A DNA stretch of 64,000 bases. It comes from Nomia melanderi. Lineage: Eukaryota; Arthropoda; Insecta; Hymenoptera; Halictidae. Of this stretch, positions 33,227 to 45,287 are shown piece by piece; position 1 is the stretch's first letter; the number at the start of each line of letters is the position of its first letter. The position numbers were made by a program, and so were the translations under genes. The stretch lies in the NCBI RefSeq assembly GCF_051020985.1, contig NC_135008.1, positions 2,418,001-2,482,000 on the forward strand. The letters are read 5' to 3'. A model generated the notes under the pieces. The model had not been told where the DNA came from and made no database searches. It worked only from the letters and a program-made list of their open reading frames with translations.

Positions 33227-33900
33227 CCACGAAGTTCTCGAGTCGGCGAATCGGAAACAGGACGCGTCGCCGAGGCGTTCCGCGTTTTCGCGTTACGCCA
33301 CTGACCTTGCCTCTTCTCCGTCGCACGCGCCATTGTTGCGCTGCATTGTACCGGCGGCGTATTGTCGCGCGGCCATTGTCGGCCACCCCGAGCGTGTCGG
33401 CCGCGTTGAACGCCGCCAGATTTCCGCGCACGGTTTTTAAACAGACGGTGAGACCCAACAGCTGTTCCGAACCGTGTTTGCGCGCGGGGCTTCCGAGTGG
33501 CCAGGACAACGCGCGTCCCGCCGCGTCGATTCGTTTCGAATAATCTCCGACGCGAGCTTCATTGTTCCCCGTCGGTCGCTCGTGCGACCTCTCCTCGTTG
33601 AAATCGGGCATCGAAGGTTTTCCTTTTCGATTAGATTTTGAAACAACGTTTCCCTTTGTGGTCTTTATTTTTCGGCTGAGAGTGTGGCGCTTTATTTATT
33701 TGTAATGGGTCATAGGTGCTTTTGTTATATCGTGTTATTACATTGTGCGCAGATGTGTTGAATTTTTTTAGTTTTCTGGGAGCCTGATGTAGTTGAGTGT
33801 TAGGGAATCTGCTCGGCTTAATTTCACTGCAGCATCTCTTCGTGTTGAGCTTGGAAATGCAATGGGGGAATTATTTGTTGAAGTTGATGAAGCTTCGATT
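33227..33900. other. No gene seen; CpG-rich 33230-33620
   Basis: 138-codon plus-strand and 142-codon minus-strand frames cover the same bases. Neither has splice or domain support. Confidence 0.5.
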
Positions 33901-34182
33901 GCAATCATTTTAGTCTTGAATCTTCAATGGTAGTACTGGTGGTACTTAGGGGACAACACTAATTTTTGTTTCAATCATTTCTTTGATCCATTCATTACAG
34001 TATTTAAGAGAAACTGTCAAACTATCAAATCACAAGGTATCAAATCAAATTGCAATCATTTTAATGTAACCTCGTCAATCGTGATATCGATGGAACTTAC
34101 GTGACAACACTAACTTTTATTTCAATCATTTCTTTGATCCATTCATTGCGGTATTTAAAAGAAACTATTAAACAATCAAATC
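33901..34182. repeat. Tandem duplication, ~152-bp unit
   Basis: Units start GCAATCATTTTA at 33901 and 34053. They share GACAACACTAA, TTTCAATCATTTCTTTGATC, CATTCATTNCNGTATTTAA and AAACTNTNAAACNATCAAAT. Confidence 0.8.
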
Positions 34183-34195
34183 GAGCGTCCACTGT

Positions 34196-34223
34196 AACTC
34201 GCCTCTCGACTGCAAAGGATTAA
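34196..34223 (+). mobile_element. Family A right-end fragment
   Basis: AACTCGCCTCTCGACTGCAA then AGGATTAA matches the family A right terminus with two changes. No left end is present. Confidence 0.5.
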
Positions 34224-36029
34224 ACTGAATAGGAAGCGGAGCGTTCCGCGGCGTGCCGTCCGTCGCGTTCTCGAAGAACGATGAATACGCGGAAAAGCCG
34301 CGTTTCCCCGTTTTCCACGGGGAACAAGAGCATCTGGAGCGCCCTCGGCCGCGCCGAGTGTCGTTAACGCTTCGAGCATCGGCGTAATTGGGCAATTGAA
34401 AGACCGGGCAAAAGGAAAACGCGGGGAATAATCTTCGTTTCGGTACGCTTTATTCCTCGGACGGGCTATTTCGCCCGTCGAGAGCACGAAGATCCGAAGC
34501 GCCGTGTTTCACCGGCGTTTCCTCGCAGTCGCGTTGAAACGCGTCAACGGAAATCGTCTAATTCCGACTCTTCTAGCACTTCGCGGACGAAGATCCTTCG
34601 AATCGTAGAAAACCTTTTCCCCGTTTGGCGACTGAATTCTCAAAATTGATAAAAATATTGAAATGGTCAATAAGTCAATCAATTCTCATCTATACGACAA
34701 CGTTTTCCAATTACCAAACCACTTGACGAGCCACATATTTGATGCTACACACCGCCTAATGAGCCAACACTGTCTAATGTGATATCTTACTGTGAGCCAG
34801 TGGTGGTACACGCCGGCTGAACGTATTAAACAATGAAACTCTGTACTGATTTCTTGCTGTTTCAATGATTACATCATTTGTCTGCGACTCAGTCTTCGAA
34901 ACACGAAAATTTCATCCAGCAGAAATGACATTCGTCCGCAAAGGGTTAACATTAAACCTACCAGACGGGTCAAAATGACTTCCTGATTTCTTCGTTCTGC
35001 AATTACCAGAAAGACAGATGTTTCTCTGAGGAATTATTATAAATCGAACTGAATTATAAACCATTTGTTCGCAATTTGCTATTCCAAACCTGAACATTTC
35101 ATCTCACCGAAATGCCGACATTCGCCCACAAAAGGTTAATTTACGTATGTTCTCTCATCAGTTCGTTTCAAATGTCGTCTATGTCATTGGAAAGTGTCGA
35201 ATATTTCCAGTATCAATCTTCCAAGTTCAAAGGGTTAATAAAGGACCGCAGTCGACGCATTCCCAATTTTCCTCCACATGTTTACGTTCGCACATTACGC
35301 GTTCCTCGTCGCGCGGCGTAAAAACCCGCCCGCGGTTAATTTGCAATTCCGAATTAGCCGGCGAATCGCCCGGGGCTCGCAGTCAGCTTGCCTGCGCCCA
35401 GGGAGAGCCGTTCCCGATGTTCCTCCGCGTAAATAAATACACGCCGCGCCGCGGCGCTCGAAGACGCCCCCGAAACTCCGCGGATCCTGCCGCTGATTTA
35501 TTTATTTGTCTTGTTCTTGTTGGCGCACTTAATTTGCGGGTAAACGCCGCTCGCTATGAAGTGGCCAAAAGTTACACAGACGAATACGGCGATGCCTGGA
35601 TTAACCGGCGAGGTGTGTTCTTAGGGGATTCACGGAAGCGCTCCGAAGCAACGTTTCTACGTAGATCTTGCACTTCGCGTGCTTCGGATCAAATTGCAAG
35701 CGCATCCTTGGAGTAACGTTTAACCCTTTGACTGCTGTTGGCGTCTGGAAGCTTGAAAAATTTGCTTTCGATGTACTCTCGGCGAATTTTCCGTTCAGAA
35801 AATGAATTCTCATTGAAAAACGAAGAACTTTTTAAGATTTATTGTAGACGAAGATAGGTATTTTAATACTATGTATACTGCGGTTGTTTAATTTTAATGG
35901 ATTGTAGAAATGTGGGTCGTACACGCCCCGTACGGCCTGAAGGGAAAGACTTTAAAAAATGGCACGGAACGTGTTAGGAATAATTGTAGCGAAGAGCGAT
36001 TAGATCTGACGTAAGTGAACTCTAATTCA
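34224..36029. other. No gene seen; CpG-rich 34230-34620 and 35240-35720
   Basis: Family F right ends (CCGCAAAGGGTTAA and CCACAAAAGGTTAA) lie at 34930-34949 and 35120-35139, and TTAACCCTTTGACTGCTG at 35721. 34955-34990 resembles a family C start. A TACACGCC block occurs at 34805 and 35920. The 189-codon frame from 35147 runs through element ends and a GC-rich block and is not credible. Confidence 0.45.
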
Positions 36030-36313
36030 ACGATTACATCTTCTGTTGGTCGTGCATTATATAAATCTGATTATTTCAGGTTGGTTTCATGTAGTACAGT
36101 TTTTCTTCATAGTTTCTATAGATTTTCTTAGGAATGCGTGCTAACGTAAAATTCTGTCGCAGCCAAAGGTTATAACTGCAGCTTCCTAAAGCAAAAGAAA
36201 CGTCGATCTTCGATGAACAGTCGTGATTGTTTACGGTATTAGATAATTTTTCCAATGGTTTCGAATGCTGAACGGCTTCGTGACTTCAGTAGGAAGCTCG
36301 TGAGCGAAATATA
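36030..36313 (-). repeat. Dispersed repeat, copy in - orientation
   Basis: Reverse complement of 30728-31006 with moderate divergence. TTCATAGTTTCTATAGATTT, AACGTAAAATTCTGTCGCAG and TTTACGGTATTAGATAATTT are shared. A partial second copy (TATAAATCTGATTACTTCCG) follows at 36310-36345, mirroring the partial copy beside the + strand locus. Confidence 0.75.
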
Positions 36314-37848
36314 AATCTGATTACTTCCGGTTGGTTTCGTTCAGTTGAATTCAGTGTTTTCATGGTTTCAATACACTTTCGAAACGCGTCGGAAAATTCA
36401 GCCGCGGCGAAAGGGAGAATGGATCGAAACCCGTCGTGTTGACGGATGAGGCAGTTCCAACGTTAAGATCCAGCGTTGAGCGACGTCGATCGCCCGCACT
36501 CGCGAACGAAATCGGGGAAGAGGTCGAATGCGAGCTATAGTTATCATTTATTATTCCACTTTCCGCGATCCTTCTCGTCGGAATTCCAGTCATCCATTCG
36601 CTCGGCTCCTTCGTCTGCAACGTTTTTAACGACCGTCCCGATTCGAATGAATATCCATTTCCGCGAAGAAAGGAACATCCTAACCAAGCGGTTTGCGTCT
36701 TTTGTTGCGCGAACCCCATTGTACGCAGGTTTTCCGGGGGCAACCGCGATTCTTCGGTCGACAGCGACTCCGTTCCATTGGGCCCTGGAGCAAATACGTC
36801 GAGATGTATCGAAAATCTGGCTGTTATTAGTTTACTTCTGTTATTAGTTTCGTGCCGCGAGATAACGACGTCGAGTTTGTCCTGACTAACAGTGGCTTCT
36901 TGTTCGTCCCAGTTTTGCCTAGTTTCGATGCGCCGCGATCGGATCGTTAGAATCGGAACATGCTCGTGCTTTCTACGAGTCTACTGAGAATAATGTACGA
37001 GAAGATAGATACAAGAATAACAAACTTTGCCACGTTACTAATACAACATTATTAGTAATACAATAATAATAATAATAATAATATACAAAAATAACAAACT
37101 TTGCCACGTTACTAATACTGTTGATCGTCAAACGAATTTGATCGTCAAACTTTGCAAAATCCCGAGAAGTGCCAAACTCAGCTCAGAAACTGAACGCCCA
37201 TTTTCACATAAGAAAGTTCTAAATACCGCGATCGTTCCCTTCATGCAATTTACAAGCAAGCAATAACAAAAGTAAAGATCAATAATTAGGGAAAGAAGTA
37301 AACTTCATTTGATTCTACGAACTGATGCGTTTAGACGATGTAACGGACGCTTGCCACTCGAGCGGTTATAATAATCCAATTACTCTGTGTACGTAATCAA
37401 AAACGACTGTAATTACTACTATAATCATTATGTAACAATATTTATTATCTAATGATTCCCATTCACATCGACGGTTTCGCGCAGCAAGAATCTGTCCTAA
37501 TCGCCAGCTCCAAAAGTGATCGGTCTCGCTCGTCGTCCCAGCGTTCTCGTTTCACGCGTCGAATTTCCAGGACACCCGGTACGTTGGAACGACCCTCGAT
37601 CGTTATCCCAGGACTTTGCCCGAAAAGACGGCTCGGAAGGTTTGACGGGTGAAAATGCGACGCCGGTGTGCACGCTCGCCGAGAAGATCGCGCGTCCTGC
37701 GTGAATCCTCGCGGGAAACGAGATTGTGCCGCGCGCGTCTCTTAAAGCGAGAATGTAAGTGAACGAGGACAACGGGAGAAGAAACGTTGCCGCGAGTGAA
37801 TCCGCGTGTGATTATCCGTGTGCTTGTGCTCCGAGGCTCAGTGACAAC
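36314..37848. other. No gene seen; CpG-rich 36360-36960 and 37440-37848
   Basis: Frames of 123-127 codons on opposite strands overlap at 36.4-36.8 kb. 36990-37115 holds an (AAT)n run and a direct repeat of AACAAACTTTGCCACGTTAC (37018 and 37090). Confidence 0.5.
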
Positions 37849-37880
37849 ATGTTCGCGTGCCTGTGGAACTTCTTCGACTG
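37849..37880 (+). CDS. Candidate short first coding exon (low confidence)
   Basis: ATG at 37849 in a fair insect start context (GACAACATG) opens a frame MFACLWNFFD that reaches CTG/GTAAGA at 37880/37881. A CpG-rich block lies directly upstream, as an alternative first exon would have. No downstream acceptor could be paired and the peptide is not recognised. A short open frame meeting a GTAAG donor is common by chance, so this is only a candidate. Confidence 0.18.
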
Positions 37881-38090
37881 GTAAGAATTATGTGGTGTAC
37901 TATATACTTCTTCTCGTGAATCAACCGAATCGACGGTGCATGACGGAAAGTTGTGTGGAAAGATTTATAATTGAATTATTTATATGTTTTTCTAAATTGT
38001 TATTAGTTGTTTATTTATTGTTAGTTTTATTTGGTAATCTTTGCGGTGGGAAGGTGGTGATTTTTTCCGGGGATTTTGGATGTTTGAATG
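37881..38090. other. AT-rich unique sequence
   Basis: Nothing recognised before the 8-mer array. Confidence 0.5.
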
Positions 38091-38308
38091 TTGGGATGAT
38101 TGGATGATTGGATATTTGGATGTTTGGATATTTGGATATTTGGATATTTGGATACTTAGATATTTAGATATTTAGATATTTGGATATTTGGATATTTGGG
38201 TATTTAGATATTTAGATATTTAGATATTTAGATATTTAGATATTTAGATATTTAGATATTTAGATATTTAGATATTTAGATATTTAGATATTTAGATATT
38301 TAGATATT
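38091..38308. repeat. 8-bp array, GATATTTG then GATATTTA
   Basis: The first part is built of GATATTTG with GATGATTG and GATGTTTG variants. From about 38200 it is uniform GATATTTA for ~13 copies. The gradient from mixed to uniform suggests the 3' side was amplified most recently. Confidence 0.9.
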
Positions 38309-40692
38309 AACTACATTATAAAACCATCCATTTTGCAAATAACTTCTGACATTCAAATAAATCTCTTCCAATTTTTCCTCTCAACGCACAGTTACCATGT
38401 AGCACAGTGATTCCAATTCCAATAATTAAATATCTCTGATTCAATTTTAACATCATAGCAGCCGCATCAAACTGACGAGTTTGAATTATTTCATTGAGCT
38501 CTTTATCCGTTGCTTACTAAACAGAATACAGCGATTGCAAAGGTTCATCGATTGTTCCGATTAATTCTTCCGCGATCATCGAAATTAGCGAGACAATCGA
38601 TCCTACGGTTCTTCCGCTAAAGAAAAAACTTTTTCGTTTCATTATTCTCCGGCTCTGGGATAACCGTGAGGTTCAGGTAGCGGCCTCGCTCCGCCAATGC
38701 AATTTTTCGACGCGGAAATTCAATTCCCCGAAGCCGTGTAACGAATCATCGCCGCTGTCCAGCCGGCTGGCAATCAGTCTGGATTATTTCCACGTGCGCC
38801 CGAGCGCTCGCATCGAGCTACAAAAATACTTTGATCGGTTTCGAAATCAGCGATCAATTAACTAACGAATGGGATTTCTCGCGATAATAATTGCCCGGCG
38901 AACTCTTCTTTTCCGTCGTTCCCCGTCGTTCGTTATTTTTTCAAACAGTAAGTTCGCTAAGTAAATCTTGCTCCCTGAAATAATCCAATTTGTTAGCAAT
39001 ATTACCAATCATATACTAAACTTAACATTTACAATATTTCCTTAGTTACAATTCAATTGGTCAAAGTTTCAATTACTAAAACTGAAAAATAAACAAGTGT
39101 AACATTACATTAATATCCCCTCATTCATGTTTCTTCCGATCGAAAGATCAAGTCTTTCCCATTCGCGTTGTCCTCCACAGACAAACAGACACTCGAATCT
39201 CATCTCGACTTCGAATCAGCACCATTGTTCGATTAGTACCCAGTCGCAGTTTCGATTTTCGCGTATTAATCACGAGAATACTGCGTCTCGAAGCGTCTCC
39301 GTCGCGAAGGGTCGAGCCGCGCTCGCCCGAGCGCCGACAAGATGGCCGCTCCACTCGGAGACCGCCGAGTCGCGCAGCGCTCGAGAAAAGCGTGCGAACG
39401 CTGAATTCCCGCATATTGCTCCCGTATTTTAGCGGCTCGCGGCAGGGGGAACATCGGGCGCGGAAGTTTATTGCGGCAACACGGCACTACCGTTAACATA
39501 ACTCGGCCGTGTGACGGAATTGCGCGCGGCCGGGAAACGAAAATAACGAAAACGCTCGCCGGGAAACGAACATTCTTCTCGGTTCGGCTCGAGGAAACTC
39601 GGAGCCATACTCTTCGATCTCCGCTCGGCTCGGGGAACGTCGTCGCGCGTGAAATTACTTCGCAGGACTTTTATTAAATCGAGAACCACGGGAGAAACGA
39701 ATTCTTTTTATTCTTCCTCTCGCGGGCTCCGCATCGCGCGTTCCTCGAGGTAATTAGCGATTGGAGTCGTTCGGCTGGTATCGATCGCTTAGAGTTTCTC
39801 TTGTTCGCTGCTTTCTTCGAGAGATTGCAAAGTGTTTTGTATATTGAGAGTAATAGTCTATAGAAAATTACTATAGAAAACTATAGAAAATCAGTAAGAA
39901 TAATTCACGAATGAAACCAACAATGTGTCTCGGAACGATCATTCAAAAATCAAAGAAAATAGCTTCGTTTTAGGAATCGAACGAACGAGAAATTCCTTTC
40001 ATCTGGAAAGATGATCTGCGAAATTCCCGGATCATCCGGCGGCTCGGTCTCGTTACTTTCGCTCGTGGCGATTTATTTGTTTCACGGCCGCGGTCTCGTT
40101 TCCGCGCGACTTTTTCTTTCGTTTCCCATCGAGCGATAAATCGACGCGTCGCCGGCGCGTCGTCTCCTCTCCGGGCCGATTGAAAAACGCGGAGCCACCC
40201 CCGCTGCGATCGATACCGATGGACAATTCGAATTCCAGTCCGACGCCGGCCTCTTCTCTTCTCCTCCGGCCACTTCCCTTTCATCGTCCATCGTTTCCGG
40301 CGCTGGAACTTTCACGCTATAATCCTCTGCAGACGAGCACTTCTTCAGGCGTCGGAGACCTTTCTCGTTCGGGGTGAATTATGGATTGAACCCTTTAATA
40401 TTTAGGAATGGAGAGGACTGTTCATTGATCTCTCCTCTTGCGGACAATTAAAGTTAGTGACTGATATGATGTTGTAATTGTTTAATTCGATTTTATGATT
40501 GATGTTGGATTTTTGTGATTATTAATTTTGTGATTTATGTGTTTTATGGAAATTGTTTCGAGTGTCTATGTATTTCTCAGCGTTATTAGAATGATGAAGG
40601 TTCTATAGGAAATATTTAAACAGTATTATATATTATAATATTATGTATATTATCTATATAATATAGTATATATTATATATATTATATTATAT
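38309..40692. other. No gene seen; CpG-rich 38500-38940, 39120-39800 and 39960-40380
   Basis: CGACAAGATGGCCGCTCCAC at 39337-39356 is a single dispersed match to the 37-bp array unit. Frames of up to 104 codons overlap on both strands. 40620-40690 is TATA-rich simple sequence. Confidence 0.5.
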
Positions 40693-40820
40693 AATTGTTA
40701 AGGATTGACACATTCGCTACTGATTCATATATGATCGACATGGATCTACATAATATATATTATATATTCAATATTCGATCATACATGAATCATTGGCAAA
40801 TGTGTCAATCCTTAACAATT
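40693..40820. mobile_element. Family H near-perfect foldback (hairpin MITE)
   Basis: Arms 40693-40738 and 40775-40820 are 46 bases long with four mismatches. They begin AATTGTTAAGGATTGACACA. The loop is 36 bases and AT-rich. TTAA lies at 40698-40701 and 40812-40815, so the unit may be a 118-bp TTAA element, although the arms extend five bases beyond TTAA. RNA from either strand would fold into a long hairpin. Confidence 0.85.
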
Positions 40821-42554
40821 TTCTCATACATTCGCTTCAAATCGAAAACAAATCAATTCCTTGTATATCCACTACAGCACACTGTCTATTAACAACATTA
40901 CCATCACTCGACCTCGATTAATGACAAGGTGGAATAAAAGCGTGACGTCACCTTCGATATTCGTCTCCAGAGGGTTAAAAGGAATCTCGCGACCTATCGT
41001 CGAATGGAATTCACTTTGCTCCGTGCGCCAGTGTCGTCGCATAGAGACTTCAAACGTATCGTCGGTCACTTTTCTCTCGGAATTTCATATTTCCGATGCT
41101 CTTCCCCCGAGCTACGCGTCGCCCGGAAGACACCAGTCGCTTCGCATCTCGTTTGAATCTTCGGGGACACGGAAGAGCCGTTCACCTGTCCGGGTAGCAA
41201 TTTTTCAGCGTCGATCAGCGATCGAATCAACGTCGCGGAAGAGACAGGAAAATGAATTCCTGAAGATAGAATTTTCTTCGTCCACGCAGTAGTCGGATCC
41301 ACGCGTGCAACGCTGATCCAGTTTTAATCCTTTCGCGTGGCACTGAACCAGGCTTCCGTTTTCTTTCCATTGCTCTGTTCGTTTTATTGGTAGTTCTGTC
41401 GGGTCTCGGTTTATCTAGGAATCTTCTCAATTTCGGAATAGTATATAAGAAGCTAGACAGATATACTGTTTGACTTTATGACTTTCGATGACGTTTAGCA
41501 ATGCGAATATTCGAAGTATACAGTGTTTTTCTTACAAATCGTTAGTTCTCACTTGGGAAACTTCATTAACGATTGCAACGTTTCTTTTCTAGAACATTTG
41601 AACATTGGTAGACGAAGTGTTCGAAATAAACTAGCAGGATCATTCAATTAGGACCGCTAATGAATCTCTTTGCAACTGCTCCGTTGTCTCAACCGCAGAA
41701 ACGCAATCCCTGCTTCGCCATAAGCATTCTCCAGTGTAATTACGTTAGATTAATCCTTTGAGGACGAATGTCGCCATTCGACACCAAGCTTTATTCAGAA
41801 TAAGTCGTAAACAATTGATTCGTTCAAACAGGAGATCAGTGATTTTCTCCGGAATTTATAAATTTGTTTTCGGTCTTCAAAAAATCCTCGCCAAAGGGCG
41901 TTCAAAAAGATTCACACGAAAGTCATTACAGTAGCGTACAGTAGGTAAAAGGTTGGCATTCAGAGTGAACGGCCGCGCAAATTAGAGCGCCGCTGCGGAG
42001 TCCAGATAAGAATTGTTCCCCGAGTTCAGCGTTAATCGCATCGAGGGCTGCTCGCCGCGAATAATCGAGTCGGAGGGCTGCAACGTTGAGCGGAGGAGGT
42101 TCTCTCGGAGACGAAGGTTCAGCGGCGAGGAAGTGGAATAAGGTTGACCTAACCCGAGCCCGGCGAAACGGTCGCGGGAAAAAGTCGCGGTCGTTGCACT
42201 TGCCACTGGAGAACCATCATACCGGAGTTCTCGGAGTTCTCGTAAATTGTCGTCCAGGTATCGATTCCTGCGCGTATATATATAGAGGGAGATCCATTGT
42301 CCTATCAGGTAGAACCTTATTCCATTTTTCCCGTCGAGATTTCGTTCAACCCGAACTCGTGCGATCGAGGGCGGGTTAAAAATAGCTCGATCGCTTTTTT
42401 CACGGGAAGCACACGTTCCCAGCGACGCGAAAGAAAGACGATAAAAGTCGGGGAGTTGAAAGCCCTTAGGTGAACGGGAAAATTATAGGAATCGAGTTAA
42501 CAATGGAAATATAATAACGAAACTCTATTTGTTATTTTATCGACATCCTTCGTG
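40821..42554. other. No gene seen; CpG-rich 40940-41400 and 41930-42480
   Basis: A family F left end (TTAATCCTTTGAGGACGAAT) is at 41750. A TATATATATAGAG box at 42274 is TATA-like but has no clear initiator. The 143-codon frame from 40861 has no splice or domain support. Confidence 0.45.
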
Positions 42555-42615
42555 TTAACACATTGCGTACCGGCTAATTTTCAGAAAATTGAATCAAGTT
42601 ATATCACTGTTTAAA
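42555..42615 (+). mobile_element. Family B left-end fragment
   Basis: TTAACACATTGCGTACCGGC then TAATTTTCAGAAAATTGAAT matches the first 60 bases of the family. The body and right end are absent. Confidence 0.65.
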
Positions 42616-43060
42616 ATTCGACCGCCTTTTATGGGAAGAACGTGTCGATTCGTAATGTGATTGATGTTTTCATTTGCGTCGGAAGGACGTTTTTATTTCG
42701 AAACGTTCGGTGAGAAATTCTGTTAATATTCAGTCGGTTTTTATTCGGAACGCGTTAATTTGTAACGCGATCCACGTTTCCCTGTGATGTAAGAAGGAAC
42801 TTTCGTTGATTAAATTTTACATTCGCAGTCTACACTCGTTTTAATGAGTAGGTTGGAAATGTCACTAAAATTCACTCGCTTTTTGCGTAAAGGACCGCGA
42901 AGGACCTTCAAATTTCTATTCGACAGAAGAGGAAAATCACGTGCAATTCATTAAATTTGTTCGTTAACGTTAAAAATCCCTCGATCGGTTTTCATCCGAC
43001 AAACACGTTGACTCGCAACAAGGTTCACGTTTCACACGGAAGCTGAAAATTTCATACCAA
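42616..43060. repeat. Degenerate ~115-bp tandem repeat
   Basis: Units begin near 42618, 42733, ~42850 and 42976, with blocks like CGGTTTTTATTCGGAACGCG, TAACGCGATCCACGTTTC and GAAGGAA. Divergence is high, so the call rests on block order. Confidence 0.45.
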
Positions 43061-44748
43061 TTAGCATTCGCTATTCGCAATCGGTCTAGTTTCAGTGAAC
43101 GCAGTTAAGACCGATTCGGAAATATGCTCTAATTTAACAAAATCTCCGAAAAGTTTCGTACACTTTAGAGAATCATCCAATATCATAACCGCGGTTACCG
43201 AAAGAAACGCCGACAGCGAGTCGGCTAATCAATGACAGCACCTCAATTCCATCGAGCGCAACAATTCGGATCGCGATCGTCGATGACGAGGCGTTTGCCC
43301 GAATTTCGACGGTTTCGGTCCGCGACGCGACGGAACGTCCACTTTCGCGCTGGACGAGGGAAAAATACGCGACAAATTGGACGGCGCGGCCGTATCATCC
43401 TTCGGAATCGATTTTCCGGCGAAATTCCCTCGTCGCCGTGACGTCTATCGGCTGCATTAACATCGCGCTGAAATTTACATATCGCGTGAACGCGCCGCAC
43501 GCCCCGGCCCGGAACGCAATCCACGGGAATTCATGCGGCAGAGTGCATACGTCGAACCGAACCGGAATTCCCCGTCCGAGCGACGAGTTCGCTTGTTGCG
43601 TCGGAAACAAATTTCCAGCGTGCGTCGCGGCTTGCAGCGGCGCGACAATGCAACGTCGGGGACCGTTGTAGGAGGAAAATATGATCGATGACTCGAGGGT
43701 GAAGAATATCTGACGATCGCGAGTTACACAAAGTTAGCTCAAAGCGTTTCATCGGTGAATAACTACGATCGGCACGAGAATCGAGAGATCGGCGAGAGAA
43801 ATCGATAATGATTCATCGATACTGTCGACTAGTGAACGTAATATTGTCTTGTAAACGAGTTCATCGTTTGTCGTTGATCAGGCCGTGCAAAGAAGATTTC
43901 GAAACGAGACGTCTTCCTCGAGACTCGAGCTCTCAAACTCGAAGGATCCCCAGGATCCAGGGATTTCGCGGCTCCTGAAGGATTTAGGAAGGATTCCAGG
44001 TCTGACCAGTCCTGGGAGAACCACCCGAAGGATTTTGGGCGAGGACTATACCTCCGAAAACTGCCGAAGATCTGGAAAGCTCCCGCGAAACCAGCTCGTA
44101 AACTATTTCCGGGGAAAATGGGGTTTTCCGGTGTACCGCGGGAAACTACCCGTGTTTCCTCTTTCCGTTTTGAGCCACCGGTGACTCCCGTGCTGTTCGA
44201 CGCGTTAAGGAATCTCTGTTTCGTAATGATCGCGTCTCGGTGTTCTCGCAGCCGAGGAGCAAGAATCCCTTGGCAATAATAGGCGAGCGCCGCGCACACG
44301 TGCACACGCGCGTAATAAGGAGTTTGCACACGGGAGTTGCCGAGTCGAGGAAATTGACGTACTCGAATGCACAAGACGCGGTAATTAAGTAGAACCCAGC
44401 CCTCGTATCTAGACGAGGGAACGTCGTTAGGAGGCAGCTACAGCCACGAGGCTCCGCTTCTCGCGTGCGAGGGGATAACGAACTTCGCAGCTTCGCTACT
44501 CGCGTTCGGCGAAGCGGACTCGTGGGCTTGCGAATGGGAACGGGGCTCGGGAAACGATCTGGATGGTCAGTGGAGGATTTATGAAGTCAGTGGTAATTTA
44601 TTTTGTTTACAGCACGAAGTTCTCGGTACAACAGCTCATCACTGTGTCGCGCACGCATTCCCACTCGTTTTTAATGCACCCCCATCGCTCTTTCTTATCG
44701 TTGCACCCTTCTCACTCGTATGTTTCGTCTATAGTCAAAATTCAATAA
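43061..44748. other. No gene seen; long CpG-rich stretch 43170-44540
   Basis: The longest frame is 181 codons on minus (43829-44374), overlapped by a 99-codon plus-strand frame. The peptides show no domain and no splice pattern. CACCGGTGACTCCCGTG then a GACGCGTTAA at 44176-44208 recurs in altered form at 55184 and 46374, probably another TTAA-element end. Confidence 0.5.
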
Positions 44749-45078
44749 AACTTTGAAATTTTGAAATTTTGAAATTTTGAAGCTTTGAAACTTTGGAATA
44801 TTCAAATTTTCTAATTTTCGAACCTTCAAATTTTCAAACTTTAAAACTTTGAAACATTGAAACTTTGAAATATTCGAATATTCAAATTTTCAAACTTTGA
44901 AACCTTCAAATTTCCTAATTTTCGAACCTTCAAATTTTCAAACTTTAAATCTTTAAAACATTGAAACTTTGAAATATTCAAATATTCTAACTTTGAAACC
45001 TTCAAATTTCCTAATTTTCAAACTTTCAAGCTTTGAAACTTTGAAACTTTGTAACTTTGAAATATTCAAATATTAAAA
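44749..45078. repeat. 9-10-bp TTTGAAAnT array, locus 1
   Basis: Runs of TTGAAATTT, TTGAAACTT and TTCAAATTTTC. The same vocabulary makes up arrays at 47361 and 48484 and part of 51758. Confidence 0.85.
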
Positions 45079-45287
45079 CTAGAACTACCTTACCAATCAA
45101 AATGATTGCTTTCGATTGCTTTGTTTCGCAATTATCGATATCTTCGAAGCATTGAATATCTGAAATGATCTTGAAAATAAATAGCTTCACTTGAATACTA
45201 TAATGAATGCTTGAAGAAACCGAAAAGAACTTATTGCTCTCATCAACATTTCATCTCGAAACGTCGACATTAGTCCTCAAAGGGTTG
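45079..45287 (+). mobile_element. Family C element, ends decayed, joined to a family F end
   Basis: AGAACTACCTTACCAATCAA, CGATATCTTCGAAGCATTGA and AAATAAATAGCTTCACTTGA match 8802-9015. The right edge is TCGACATTAGTCCTCAAAGG then GTTGAA, an F-type terminus. Confidence 0.65.

Noticed and set aside
35147..35716. 189-codon plus-strand frame
   Set aside because: It runs through a TTAA-element end into a GC-rich block, and the peptide changes composition there as expected for non-coding sequence.
42274..42286. TATATATATAGAG as a promoter TATA box
   Set aside because: No initiator at about 25-30 bases and no coding exon downstream; simple AT repeat is as likely.
43829..44374. 181-codon minus-strand frame
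   Set aside because: CpG-rich block with opposing frames; no domain and no splice structure.
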